A stretch of DNA of 64,000 bases from Erpobdella octoculata (GCA_963978895.1 OZ022243.1:5665182-5729181), one strand, 5' to 3'. Positions 11,819 through 26,179 are shown, counted from the stretch's first letter. Made by a program: numbers and translations. Notes: generated by a model not told the origin, from the sequence alone.

Positions 11819-12276
11819 TAGAAAGCTCTCAACAAGTTTCCACCTGGTAAATGAAAGAATGAAAAGCACGTGGAACGGAATATTACAGGACAGTTGGTCG
11901 CAAGTTGAAACTTCAATGTTGTCTGTGTGTCGCTCGCTGAGGAATTCTTGCAGAATTAACGGACACGTAAGCGGGCAGATTGCGTTGTCAGTCTGCAGAT
12001 GGAAATGAAGATGAAGAAGAAGAAGACCTCATCCATGGAGCAATATTTATTAAGAGAGCCATGACGCATGTGCGTTTATCGGTGTGTGTGTGTGTGTACT
12101 CACTACATTCGTGCATGTGATCGTGGAGTTTATACGTATAAATGCACGAGTACAAAAGATATACTTTATCTTTGTAATAGATGTAAATCGTAAAAATATT
12201 TTTAGATATTTTTTCAAACACTAATGATAATTAATCTCTGCTAGAAATTTACCCAAACCTGTAAATACACACATAT

Positions 12277-13068
12277 ACATACATACATACATACATACAT
12301 ACATACATACATACATACATACATACATACATACATACATACATACATACATACATACATACATACATACATACATACATACATACATACATACATACAT
12401 ACATACATACATACATACATACATACATACATACATACATACATACATACATACATACATACATACATACATACATAAACACACACACACATACATAAAC
12501 ACACACACACATACATACATACACACATACACACATACATACATACATACATACATACATACATACATACATGCATGCATGCATGCATGCATACATACAT
12601 ACATACATACATACATCCATACATACATACATACATACATACATACATACATACATACATACATACATACATACATACATACATACATACATACATACAT
12701 ACATACATACATACATACATACATACATACATACATACATACATACATACATACATACATACATACATACATACATACATACATACATACATACATACAT
12801 ACATACATACATACATACATACATACATACATACATACATACATACATACATACATACATACATACATACATACATACATACATACATACATACATACAT
12901 ACATACATACATACATACATACATACATACATACATACATACATACATACATACATACATACATACATACATACATACATACATACATACATACATACAT
13001 ACATACATACATACATACATACATACATACATACATACATACATACATACATACATACATACATACAT

Positions 13069-13103
<35 letters not shown>

Positions 13104-13179
13104 TACATACATACATACATACATACATACATACATACATACATACATACATACATACATACATACACACACATACATA
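12277..13179. repeat. Long (ACAT)n tetranucleotide array
   Basis: About 900 bp of ACAT/GTAT repeat, interrupted by CA-rich patches (12478-12535, 13086-13104) and a GCAT patch (12572-12591). All open frames through it (IHTY and MYVC types) are artefacts. Array length is liable to assembly error. Confidence 0.97.
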
Positions 13180-13337
13180 TAAACTCACATACATGCACGC
13201 GCCTATAAAGGAGAGAAATGCTACCCGGGGAACGCGCGCACAATCTGATGGAGACCTCCACAGAAAGCGGATCTTCTTAATTGACACATTCGGAAAATTT
13301 TATTCGCTGCGTTCCAAGACAAACAAGACATGCACAC

Positions 13338-13368
13338 AAAATGGCCGCCACAAAGAAACTTCCGGAAG
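13338..13368 (+). promoter_or_regulatory. YY1-like and ETS-like sites at a putative start region
   Basis: AAAATGGCCGC (13338-13348) fits the YY1 consensus, and CTTCCGGAAG (13359-13368) is a perfect palindromic ETS site. YY1 motifs overlapping the initiator ATG next to ETS sites are typical of animal housekeeping promoters. Activity is inferred. Confidence 0.35.
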
Positions 13369-13402
13369 CCGGCAAGGAGGAAGAGGAAGCGATAAAGAGG
13401 AA
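13341..13402 (+). CDS. Candidate first coding exon
   Basis: An ATG in good initiation context (ACAAAATGG) opens a frame reading MAATKKLPEAGKEEEEAIKR. It is followed immediately by a consensus-like donor (AGGAA|GTGAGA) in phase 2, just before the frame would close at TGA. The exon is purine-rich and codes for a charged Lys/Glu peptide, and the YY1 and ETS motifs coincide with its start. I do not recognise the protein, and no downstream exon was identified on this strand. It could be a real first exon or a chance frame in GC-richer DNA beside the ACAT array. Confidence 0.35.
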
Positions 13403-14097
13403 GTGAGAAAGGAAGGAATGGGAAAGATTTGTATTAACCCGCGAGGAGTTTATCTGGTCCCGTAGATTAGAGCAGGTCCACATGACCGTCTAGCGAGGTG
13501 ACAATGAATTTAAATATCCATGCATTACAACGGTAGGCGTCCATTTTCTTATCTCATCAATGAATTCACGTCTTTCCAAAACTAAATTTTTAAATATTCT
13601 CAATCGTTTTCAAGTATTCCCAAGCGGTCCCGGAGTGGATGCATTCATGTCGGTGCGTGGGAAAAGTATATACCCGTGTACCTGGAATGCGTTAATACCA
13701 ACAAGTGTACATTTTAGAAAGAAGCTGGATTGCTTAGAGCTATTGGGATGCTAAATGATGGTAGTATGTTATTGTAATAACAACGGGACCATCACACGCA
13801 GTGAGACATGCATCATTCCAGACCGCGTTCATCAACGTCAGAAAGCATGAACCTCCCATGCAAACGAAGTACTTGGTAGGAGGAAGATGAAGAAAGTCGT
13901 ATTATTCATCCCATGATTCCAATGAAACATATCATGGTTGTTTTTATGTAAATAAATTAACAAACAAAGGAATAAACAAATCAATAAATAATAAACAAAT
14001 AAATACATAATAAATAAATAAATATAAACAAAATAAAATAATTAAAAAATAATTAAATACAAAAATTTAAATAAAAATTAAAAATAAACAAAATTAA
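13403..14097. other. Non-coding stretch
   Basis: Mixed-composition DNA to about 13900, then increasingly A-rich imperfect AAAT repeat leading into the array that follows. No gene was recognised. Confidence 0.4.
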
Positions 14098-14932
<835 letters not shown>

Positions 14933-15798
14933 TAGTTAATGATTTATTGAAGAACTACTGAATGATAGACAAACTAACAAACTTACAAACAAAATGAAGA
15001 ACAAACAATTGAATGAGTAACTTCATTAAAAAAAGTAAAAGTTTATCACAAGTTCAAACTACTGCAAGTCCTTCCTTGATCACCTAGCTCTTTGAAAGTC
15101 TCAAACTCGCCATATCTAACCGGCTTGGCCATATGTATTTGTTGTTTTTTAGTGAACCACAAAATAAGAGACAAACAAATAAATAATGATAATAAATATG
15201 AGTAGTAAGGATCTTCTCCAATTTGCCGTTCCGTTCCATATTATATTATTTCAATCAAGTTATCTGTAGGACGTGGCGTAACGTAAGGAATCTTCACTTA
15301 TGTTAAGGTTGCGTGGAGTCGGCCATTATTTAAGAGGGTTACATCTTATCTGGAACAGTCCATGGAGATTTATACAGCCACCCCCTTTTCTTATCCCTTC
15401 ACATCTTTTCCTCCCTCCCTCAGTCGGTCTCTCCCATTTCTCTCTATATCTCCCTTTCCCTCTATTTATCTCTCTCTCTCTCTCTTTCTCCCTCTCTCTT
15501 TCTTCTTTTCGTTTTTTTATTATCTCTCGCTCTCGCTCTCTCACTTTTACTATTTCTCCTACTCTCGAATATAGCTCTATATATGTGTCTTTGTCCTTCT
15601 GTGTGCTGTCGCCTGTTTGTACTCATTCCGATCTGGTATGAGTTTTATGAGCTTCCTGTTGGTGACCAATGGATTCGTTGTGCGGTAGTTGGAGTAATTT
15701 ATTAGATACAATCTGTGGTCATCGAAATTTCTAGAAACGCGTTTTAGTCCGCGTGCGTTCGATACGAGTAGTAATATTAGGCGGTAGAGGGAGATGCT
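14933..15798. other. Non-coding stretch with CT-rich tract
   Basis: A pyrimidine-rich tract at about 15395-15550 yields Ser/Leu/Phe-rich false frames. No gene seen. Confidence 0.45.
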
Positions 15799-16340
15799 GT
15801 ACAATATGAAATATAATGAGAGCATTAAAAAACATTTTCTTCGATATTATTTTAATAATCAATATGAAATTAATGATATTAAATCAATATAATCTCATTA
15901 TTATAATCTCATTATTATAATCTCAATATTATAATCTCATTATTATAATCTCATTATTATAATCTCATTATTATAATCTCATTATTATAATATCATTATT
16001 ATAATCTCATTATTATAATCTCATTATTATAATCTCATTATTATAATCTCATTATATCATATTTATAATTATTTCATATTGTACTGCTGTACAATATGAA
16101 ATATAATGAGAGCATTAAAAAACATTTGTCCGGATATTAGTTTAATAATCAATATAAAATTAATGATAATAATTCAATATAATCTCATTATTATAATCTC
16201 ATTATATAATTTACAATTATTTGATATTGTACGGCTGTACAATATGAAATATAATGACAGCATTAAAAACATTATCTCGGATATTAGTTCAACAATCTAT
16301 ATGAAATTAATGATAATAATTCAATATAATCTCACTTTTT
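15799..16340. repeat. Tandem of palindromic (MITE-like) units with inner satellite
   Basis: Three units start at 15799, 16089 and 16237, each with GTACAATATGAAATATAATG. Units 1 and 2 end with the reverse complement (ATAATT-ATTT-ATATTGTAC) at 16084 and 16232, separated by four bases (TGCT, GGCT). Unit 3 is cut short near 16340. The first two therefore have inverted ends like a MITE, and unit 1 contains an expanded 11-12-bp satellite (TTATAATCTCAT). No coding capacity. Confidence 0.75.
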
Positions 16341-16802
16341 AATCTAAAAGGTATAAAATTAAAACTGAATAAATAGAAATAAATGAAACTCGCCGAGTTT
16401 CAACCGGCCCAATTAAAATAAATAAAACCAACTAGACTGTAAATCCTTCAGATTATATTAAATAAAACTCATAATTTAACAATATCAAGTATAATACAAG
16501 GAGAGTAAGCAATATTAAGTATAATACAGGTGGGTTAGCAATAATAATTATAATACAGGTAAATATTTATCTATAAGAAGATGTGGAGGAGTACGATGTG
16601 ATGACGTAGGTGGTGGTGATGATGATGATGATCATTATGAGGACTGTGACGACGTACTTGTCGTGCACTTGTTGATGTTGAACACGCTCGCCGGTCTGAT
16701 TAACCGGCTCATTCTTTACGATTAATTATGTCAACAATTAGCCGAATTAATTATACGAAAAGTATGAGAATTATATTCAAATGAGGAATATTATATTCAA
16801 AT

Positions 16803-17128
16803 GGTTCCACGACAAAACGTTCACAGACAAAATGTTCAACGACAAAATGTTCCCGACAAAACGTTCACGACACAACGTTCACGACAAAATGTTCACGACA
16901 AAATGAACACCGACAAAACGTTCACAGACAAAATGTTCAACGACAAAATGTTCAACGACAAAATGTTCACGACAAAACGTTCACGACAAAACGTTCACGA
17001 AAAATGTTCACGCACAAAAGGTTCACAGACAAAATGTTCACAGACAAAATGTTCATAGACAAAATGTTCAACGACAAAAAGTTCACGACAAAACGTTCAC
17101 GACACAACGTTCACGACAAAATGTTCAC
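16803..17128 (+). repeat. Left terminal inverted repeat of the foldback element
   Basis: A tandem of about 22 units of 14-16 bp (CGACAAAACGTTCA / AGACAAAATGTTCA). Open frames with DKMFTDKMF-type repeats are artefacts of the array. Confidence 0.85.
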
Positions 17129-18092
17129 ACTGAAAAATGAAATTTTTTTTGTATTATGTCAAGATCACTTGCAAACTAATTATTAAGTCATTTTTTGCGA
17201 TGTATCTATTCACCTTTTTATTTTCCTAAGCAAAGTATATGTGAATGACAGCATGAAACTAATACGTATTGGCAACATCAAATGATCTTCAATTAATAAA
17301 TAATTGTATGGAGTTATAGCTATTTGGCTTTTTTCTTTTCCATCCATATTTTGATCCTTTTTATCATCGTTCCATTTATTAACTAGTTAATGCCGGTTAA
17401 TTTGCTTTTGGATACCCTAACTTTTTAGTTTTTAATTACTAGAGATGTATTTTCAATTCTAGTTGAAAAACGCAAGTAGCTGCATGCTGCTTTACCAAAG
17501 TCACCGTTACGTTAATTAGCTAATTAAAGGAGGCTATATTGCTCTTGGATGCCGATAACTTCTTAATCGCTAGGCTACAACGATCAAGGCTTCTTTCTGT
17601 CGTTCACTTAATTAAAATTAAAACATCAAATGAATCTCTATTAATAACTAATTGAATTTCTTTTTCTTTTTAATCGGAGTTAATAAAGATTTCATATTTT
17701 GACCCTTTTAATCATCGTTCCATTTATTATCTAGTTAATGCGGGTTGGTTAATTTTCTCTTGGATACTCCTAACTTTTTAATCTTTAAAATACAGCCATC
17801 AAACCTTATATTTACGTCGTTTGCTTAATTGAAATTGAAAATTCAAGCGATCTCAAATTAGTAACCAATTGTATTTTCCTATTATAGCTATTTCATTTCA
17901 TCTGTTTTTTCCTTCTTGCTGAAACAGTTTACAGTCCTCCGATCCATACTCATCTGGTTGCCGTTTGAGTTAGGGGTATAAAAGAGGAATTTAACATTGC
18001 ATTTACTATTGTTAACGTTTTATTTGCGCTCATTTTGTGAAACACAAAATATTTTATCATTTAAAACTAAACTAAATTTAAAAGTTGCAATC

Positions 18093-18418
18093 GTGAACAT
18101 TTTGTCGTGAACGTTGTGTCGTGAATGTTTTATCGTGAACATTTTGTCGTTGAACATTTTGTCTGTGAACATTTTGTCTGTGAACATTTTGTCTGTGAAC
18201 ATTTTGTCGTGAACATTTTGTCGTGAACGTTGTGTCGTGAACGTTTTGTCGTGAACATTTTGTCGTTGAACATTTTGTCTGTGAACATTTTGTCTGTGAA
18301 CATTTTGTCTGTGAACATTTTGTCGTGAACATTTTGTCGTGAACGTTGTGTCGTGAACGTTTTGTCGGGAACATTTTGTCGTTGAACATTTTGTCTGTGA
18401 ACGTTTTGTCGTGACACC
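18093..18418 (-). repeat. Right terminal inverted repeat of the foldback element
   Basis: Reverse-complement partner of the left array and slightly more homogeneous. It contains an inner higher-order duplication of roughly 120 bp (the same unit order repeats from about 18135 to 18240 and from about 18245 to 18360). Confidence 0.85.
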
Positions 18419-18665
18419 TATTCAAATGAGGAAATTATATTCAAATGAGGAAGATTATATTCAAATGAGGAAAATCATATTCATTTAAAGAGAGAAAAAT
18501 TATATTTATTTATTTTCACTAAATAAATAAATGAGAAAAATATATTCAAATGAGGAAAATTATATTCAAATGAGGATAAATATATTTAAATGAGGATAAT
18601 TATATTAAAATGAGAAAAATTTTATGCAAATTACGATAATTATATGGAAATGGCAATAATTCTAT
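18419..18665. repeat. 19-20-bp AT-rich minisatellite
   Basis: Units near ATTATATTCAAATGAGGAA. The same unit also lies left of the foldback element (about 16765-16802), so the transposon is inserted within this array. Confidence 0.8.
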
Positions 18666-20147
18666 TCCAGATGATTATTGAGTAACTGTACTTTTGAATA
18701 CACAACACATATACACGCTATTGCACATTAAATTTGCATATTTTTACTAATATAAATTATACATATATACATTTTATCCTTTCTTAGCTTGGAATTGTGC
18801 CAAGCGCTTCTATTTGGTACCCCAATCCATGTAGCCTGGTTATTATTGAATTCTCGTCTCCATTAAACATTCACGTGAAATCTTGATTCGAATAAAACCT
18901 TTTTAAAAAATAAATTATCAAAATTCCGCTCCGCTCCGTTTTTAATAACTTCTCCCTTTACGGCAGCTGTTTCGTTGGTCTTTATCGTCGTTTCGCATCA
19001 AGACGGATATAAAATACATTTGACGTGCCCGCTCCCTCTTGTTCAATTCAATATTCATATAACAATAATTAATAATAAACAACTCATTAATATTAATCAG
19101 ATTGAAATTAATAACTAAAATAATAATGGTTATAACAAGGGTCATAAAATAATTATTAACGCTAAAATAATTTTTATATTTATTTATTTCATTTATTTAT
19201 TATTATTGTAATTTTGTGTGTATAATAATATTAATAAAGATGTTATAATGTAGAGTAATTGATCAATTATTTGAAACTTCATTATCTAATCTACTTTTAA
19301 ATGATTTTACGTACAGTTTTAAATACAATTGTGGCCGAACTGTGAGCGATAATACGCTGTAACACTACAAAGAAAGAAATGTTATTTAAAGTTATTTTTA
19401 TGTAATCACAAACGCGGAAATAAAAAAAAGTCTAAAAGTGTTGTATAAACTTAAATCGGTGATTTAAATATGGAAAAATGTGGAAAATTTTATTTTCATC
19501 GTTTTCTAATATTTCAGGTTGATCGAAGAATAATAATTTTTTTTGGTCACATACATACAGCACTCTACCCCTCTGTAACGACTGTGACCTTAGAGCAAAT
19601 CACATAAACATACAAGCTTGCACACACACGCACGATACACATACACATGTGAACACAAGCACACAGACATTAACACACACATACACACACGGACATGATC
19701 ACCTGGAGTCACACAATCAATTACACAATGCAAAAGTAAAAAAAAAAGAAGACACAACATGGAAAACAACACGTGTTCATTTAAAGATATGTATTCATGT
19801 ATTGTGTAATGATAAAAGTGAAAGGCGATCTTGTATGTGAAGAAGCCTTAAAAGTTTAAGTTTTCCTCCTTTCTTGCACATTTGCAGGACTCTTTTTGCC
19901 ACCTACGCGGTCGGCAAGATGGCTTTGTCGTTCTGTCTGATTGTCTAGTTGTCGGGTTGTTGTATTTCATTGAAAAGTCAATAATTCATCAGTGAGAGTA
20001 TTTCGTTGTTGGAAGTTATTAAATTCAAGAAAATAATGAGACAGGATGCTGTAGACTACAACTACGATACGACGTCGACGATAAAAAAGAAAAGAAAAAG
20101 AGAATAAAAAACAAAAATTAAAACCATAACAATAATACAAACAACAC
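18666..20147. other. AT-rich non-coding stretch
   Basis: No gene seen. CA-rich patches lie at about 19615-19695. A GCAAGATGGC motif (YY1-like) occurs at 19914-19923 but opens only a nine-codon frame. Confidence 0.45.
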
Positions 20148-20377
<230 letters not shown>

Positions 20378-20570
20378 TATAATATAATATCTACTTAATG
20401 TTGTTTAATAGTTTTTATTTTAAGCAATCGATACTTTTTCAATGCAGTCACTGTTAAAATATCTCCCAGTGAGCACTTTATTGTGTGTACCTCTCTCTCT
20501 CCCCCTCCCTCTCTCTCCTTCTCTCCCTTTCTTTTTCCCTCTCTTTCTCTTTCTTTATTTCTTTCTTTCA

Positions 20571-20678
<108 letters not shown>

Positions 20679-20792
20679 CAAATCACGTATCACATCTGAA
20701 TAATGTTACAGAACTTGTACTTCATTTATCCCATCCTGCGTGACATGAATTGTTAGCAACCATCTGGCATTTATTCATTTCTTTTCATATCC

Positions 20793-21237
<445 letters not shown>

Positions 21238-21492
21238 TTTCCTACTTTGGCACAAGCATTGACATACAACGAAACCAACAAGCAAGGACACACAACCTCC
21301 CGCTCAAAGCCACACAGCTACAAAAACAAACAAACAAACAAACAAACAAACAAACACACAAACACAAAACGCACACGAACAAAACATAATCGCGACGTAT
21401 AAGCAACAAGACACGCACACGCGCGCACAGAAATAAGATGATTCCACGTTGAAACAATCCATGCTATCTTTTCACTACATTTCTTCGGCAGT

Positions 21493-21518
21493 CTTCCGGT
21501 CACTAACAAGATGGCGGC
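21493..21518 (+). promoter_or_regulatory. ETS and YY1 site pair
   Basis: CTTCCGG (21493-21499) and AAGATGGCGGC (21508-21518, an exact YY1 consensus) lie within 26 bp in a small GC-richer island. The ATG inside the YY1 motif opens only a 12-codon frame (MAAVERADMSGS), so it would be a 5' leader or uORF. This is the same site pairing as at 13338-13368. Confidence 0.35.
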
Positions 21519-21658
21519 CGTCGAACGAGCGGATATGAGCGGCTCCTAATTGGACTTATTGCTTCCTCATTCCTGCAGTACATTCCAGGTTTCATGTACG
21601 TGTCTATACATACTCCGTGCCTGCTCTAGACCGTACGCACACGCACACAATTTCAACC

Positions 21659-21693
<35 letters not shown>

Positions 21694-24600
21694 TTATTTA
21701 CAATTATATATATATATACACACATTAAATTAATTGCTTTTAAACTCTGACAACTTTATCAATTATTGTATTTTGTTAATCCCTAAGTTTCTTAAAATAA
21801 TTTGCGGAAATAAAATTTTAAAGAATATGTATATAAATTTAATTGAAAACAATTTAATGAGAATTTAAAAAAAACTCCATTTTGAGGCATCACTCCATCA
21901 TTGACTCTCGCCAGAAAGAACCGACTCGATTTAAGACTTCCCTCTTTCTTTCTCTCTCTCTCTCTCTTTTTCTCTCCCTCCCTCTCTTTCTCTCTTTTCC
22001 TATCTCTCTCAGCCACCCATTTGTTCGTCCGAATAACCTCTAATTTAGACACCCTGCCTATGGAAACGCCGGTCCAAATACGCCCCTCATTCTATTCGTC
22101 CATAAATCTGAGTTAGCGCCAGATACTTATACAGGCTTCGATCCGTCTTTAATGTCACTCGAACCTAAATAAACACGCGAACATTGGGACAACGTGTTGC
22201 TGCAACGAGCCTACAAAGAAGAACAGGAGCGGGTACAACTAAACACAACTAAGCCCGACTCGGTACAACTAAATATACAACTCAACCCTAAACAGTTAAA
22301 CTTAAACTTGAACTCAGGTTCAAACGAGTGCACGCTGGAAGGTCTGAGAAGGAGTATTCGTGAGTGATATTCGTACGTGTGTCTACGTTCGTTCGTTTGT
22401 TTAGATTGCTTTGTTGCTGTGACAAGCGATTTACTCATATGAACTTGAGATTGTGAACGATATGTTTTTAATGAAGAGAAGCTCGTCTAACTCCATATTG
22501 ATCACGACAGACCGACCTCTCAGTATAGAAATTCTTCGATTTTTTTCCCCTCCGCGTCCGTAAGCAATCCTACTCCATGCACACTCATCCGAACGGATGC
22601 TCCGTCATTTTTCCAACTCCTACGAAGCAAGGCAACTTCCAGCACCACCACCACCACAACCATGCAGGAGACTGATAGACACCAATGAAAAACGTATCGG
22701 CTTGGAAAACAAAACATATGCTTCCATCTGATACTGAAACTCATTCTAATAAATTATATACTTTCTTTATTAAGATACCAAACTTGTTTCATTGCGGGCA
22801 GAACCGACAAGACTAACTTCATAATCGACGACATCAACAGCAAGACTTTTCCCCAGGACTGAGTCACGCTACGTGAAAGGGACAAACTGGAAAGAAATAA
22901 TAATCGAAGGAAGAAATATTAGAACGACTTTATATTTATCTGATGAAACGTATTTTTGATGCGATGAACGACATTGAGGAGAGTTTTGAGACCCACGAAA
23001 GTGGAATAAAATATAATTTTTTCATTACAGATCGCACGATATTTTATAAATATGATTTTTTATTTAAGATAAAAAAAACAAATCAGTTGGGTGCCAAAAA
23101 ATAAAGAACTTTTTTAAGTTTTTTTCAAAGTAAAAGATTTTGAGAAAACTACAAGAAGAATCTGAGAAATCCAAAATTGTTTTGTAGGAGTTTTAGTAAT
23201 TTAAAAAAAGGCAAATTAAAACTAATTTTTCACGAATCTTAAAAATAAAAAAAACTGAATTTGCAAAAAATCTATTAACTCAACAAGCAAAAAATTAAAG
23301 ATAATTTATTTTTTGAAATATGAAGTGGTTATCAAGAATAAATTTCAATGAAATGAAAAAATCAGACATTAAGAGAAGTAACATTCCATTATGGTACATT
23401 AATGTTTTCTTAAAAAAACATGGGCTTTTTAAAACAAATTCTATGCAAAATATATTTCAAATAATATCTCAACAAACATTTAGACTTTCACCGGCAGTAT
23501 AGATGCTTTTATTAATTTCTAATCTCTGTTACTATTTTTTCTAATCAATTTTTTTAAGTCACTTCTTGATAATAGATTTTTATCAACTTTTCTATACATG
23601 CTTTTGCATGATGATAATGCAATATTCAATAATTAAATTTGCAAAAAACCGTTTTTTTAAATGTAAAAAAGTTATTTAAAATTTGAGCTTTAATAACATA
23701 AAAGCATCTGATTTAAAAATGTATATTGCCGACTTGTTTTAAATATGCTCAGAAGACTTAACAGCAAATTCTTACAGTAGTAATCATTGGTAATACAATA
23801 ATAAAGCTGAAAAATAAAAATGTTGCCGTATTTCTTCATGCCACGTTTTTAACGAATATCCCAACTGTTTTTTGACTGGCTTTTTTTGGACGTGTGGGTC
23901 TAACCGTAGATTATTGCTGATAACCAAAGTAATACAACGCAACAGCTATAATGGACAGGTTCAATAGGTGTAAAACAATAATCAGTTATTGACTGTTCTA
24001 TTCAATAATCTGCTTCAACTACCACCTAAACTTAGCTGGCTTCAACAAGAGCTGTGATGATCCGACAATCAGGAACATGTTGAGATGTACGAACGGACTG
24101 TGTTGATGTATTTTTTCTTCTCCAATGCCTGTAAAGAAGATTGAACAGTTAACTGACGCAGCTACGAGGCGGTTTTACGACTTATTAAGTCTCGGCAAAT
24201 AATTAAAAACTACCTGGCCAAAACGATATTTTTCATCAGGTTTTTATAGGGTCTTACGCAAAATATCTGAAATGCCTTAGCATCTTATACGGAAGGTTTT
24301 CAAAGGCAAAAGAGGCATTGCGGATAAAAAAAATCTATTGAGTTTTCATCAGTAATTACATAAAAATTGTCATAAACTAACAACTCAACAATTTGGAAAA
24401 ACAAAAAATTACAATGCCAATGCTCTCGCGGGTGGTTCAAAAGAGTAGTACAGAAAAAACATTTTCATTTCATTTTCGTACCATTTCATCAACCGGCTGA
24501 AGGTACAGTTTAGGAAGGCGGACGATTTCCTAAAATAAGCGCAACTGCTCAAAGTTATCCTTGTAGCCTTTAAGCCTTTAAAAATATTTTGCAGTTCAAA

Positions 24601-24889
24601 CTCATAGATGTAGTCGAGTTGTTCGAGTTTGGCTTGAAACGTACCAGTTTGGAGGTTAACACATGAAAGAGTCTCGTTTAGTAATTTGCACAAAAACGTG
24701 TACCGAGGAACATAAAAAACCACTCTTTTCGAAACAAATAATTTTTTACACACCTACGCGCAATAAATTTGGCAACTGCTGACCACGTTTGGCGAAATTG
24801 TAACATACATACATACATACAGACATCGGAAATAATGTATGTAAATATAGCTTACATAATATGTACTACGTATTAGAGTACTGCACATG
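21519..24889. other. AT-rich non-coding stretch
   Basis: (TA)n lies at 21661-21690 and a CT-rich tract at 21945-22010. A minus-strand frame of 114 codons at 24409-24753 has no recognisable domain. An ACATACATACAGACATCGG tail at 24806-24830 matches similar tails at 6555 and 58215, probably a dispersed element. No supported gene. Confidence 0.45.
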
Positions 24890-25040
24890 ACGAATTTTTA
24901 TGGCCCGTCTCATCGCCAACTCGGCCCGGCCCGGTTTATCTTATTTGGGCCCACTCGCCCCGTTTTTACAGGCCTAAAATACCTATAATTAGCACAAAAA
25001 TATCGGTCAGGCCCGGCCCTTTGCAGTACCTTGATACTTG
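24890..25040. repeat. GC-rich dispersed repeat, copy 2
   Basis: CGGCCCGGCCCGGTTT, CAGGCCTAAAATACCTATAA and GGCCCGGCCCTTTGCAG follow in the same order as in the copy at 11000-11150. Confidence 0.6.
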
Positions 25041-25229
25041 ATGCGTATGTAAACAAAATACCACAACAGCATAAAAATGTACTTTGAAACAATTTTCATA
25101 TTACGACTTCCGAGCCATTCACAAATGCGATGAATAAATATACTACTACTACAAATATGATGGATATACTACAAATGTGATATATATTTGCTCATGTTTT
25201 TTCAACAAATGCTATTAAAATTCAACATA

Positions 25230-25440
25230 TTGTCGATTCTGCTGTAGTAGATTCAGTTGTAGGGGTTCGTGTTGTGTATTTTTTGTGTTAGTAGATGCGG
25301 TTTTGTTAGTCGGTGTTGTTGTCGATTCGGTTGTAGTATATTTAGTTGTCTTAGTTGGTGTTGTTGTCGATTCGGTTGTAGTATATTTAGTTGTCTTAGT
25401 TGGTGTTGTGGTACTTTAAGTTGTAGTAGCTAGTTGGTAG
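25230..25440 (-). repeat. 51-bp repeat, remnant of a Thr-rich (mucin-like) coding tract
   Basis: Two clear and further partial copies of a 51-bp (17-codon) unit. On the minus strand it reads TTTESTTTPTKTTKY in tandem, typical of PTS-rich extracellular stalks. The frame shifts near 25270, where TPTTESTTAESTI continues in another frame, and a TAA ends it near 25425. It is probably an eroded exon, but a chance low-complexity frame is possible. Confidence 0.5.
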
Positions 25441-25484
25441 TACTAGTTGACTTTAGATGCTCGTAAAATTAGATTTATATTCAA

Positions 25485-25995
25485 CAAACATGATAGAAGT
25501 TCAACACATAGAATAGATATTCAACAACTGTCCTAAATATTTAAAAACTGTCCTGGATATTCAACAACCAATTTGAACATTGAACAATTTCCTGAATATT
25601 AAACAACTGTAATGAATATTTAATTACTGTCCTAAATATTCAACAGTTGTAATGATTATTCAATAACTGTAATGATTATTTGATAATTGTAATGACCATT
25701 CAATAACTGTAATGATTATTCGATAACTGTAACGATTATTCAATAACTTTCATTAATATTCAATAGCTGTATAGAATACTCAATAGCTGTCCTGAATATT
25801 CAACGACTACGACTACGATGATTATTCAACAATTGACATCAATATTCAAAACTACGAAATGTGATTGGTTACTTAATTATTCAATAACTGTCATTAATAT
25901 TTAATAACTGTAAAGAATATTCAATAGCTGTCCTAAATATTCAACAACTGCGATGATTATTCAGCAATTGACATCAATATTCAAAACTACGAAAT
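25485..25995. repeat. Degenerate 20-bp AT-rich repeat
   Basis: About 24 units near CTGTAATGATTATTCAATAA, with many substitutions but period close to 20 bp. A higher-order duplication is visible (TCAAAACTACGAAATGTGATTG occurs near 25846 and 25980). Confidence 0.8.
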
Positions 25996-26179
25996 GTGAT
26001 TGCTTAGCGATCAGTGCACGAGATATGCGAAAAGTGTGATAAATACTTAACAACAAATATAAAGACAATACATTCTATTAATATTTAGTGAACACGCGCA
26101 AAAAATTGCATAAATTACGATATTATCGAAATTCAAATATTTTTTATAAAAATTTATGAAAATTCCAAAGATGTCACTC

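Larger units (their letters stand above)
16803..18418. mobile_element. Foldback-type DNA transposon
   Basis: Two arrays of about 15-bp units (ACGACAAAATGTTCAC and variants) lie in opposite orientation at 16803-17128 and 18093-18418. Each is 326 bp, and they are collinear over the outer 100 bp down to the odd unit TTCCCGACAAAACG. The outermost bases are GGTTCCACGAC and GGTGTCACGAC. TATTCAAAT flanks both sides (16794-16802 and 18419-18427), giving a 9-bp target duplication. The 964-bp core is AT-rich with no transposase, and holds diverged direct repeats starting near 17276, 17622 and 17838. Long inverted repeats built of subrepeats plus a 9-bp duplication match Drosophila FB elements and the Mutator-like group. 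Caution: the flanks are themselves a tandem repeat containing TTCAAATG. Confidence 0.8.

Noticed and set aside
12221..13465. Long open frames (about 200-350 codons) of MYVC and IHTY repeats
   Set aside because: Pure by-products of the (ACAT)n array; every frame is open because the 4-bp unit contains no stop.
15300..15641. 113-codon Ser/Leu/Phe-rich frame
   Set aside because: Produced by a pyrimidine-rich tract; its complement is an equally open Arg/Glu frame.
16801..18425. DKMFTDKMF and QNVHRQNV frames
   Set aside because: They arise from the subrepeats of the foldback element arms; both strands and several frames are equally open.
24409..24753. 114-codon minus frame
   Set aside because: No recognisable domain, signal or splice support, and of a length expected occasionally by chance.
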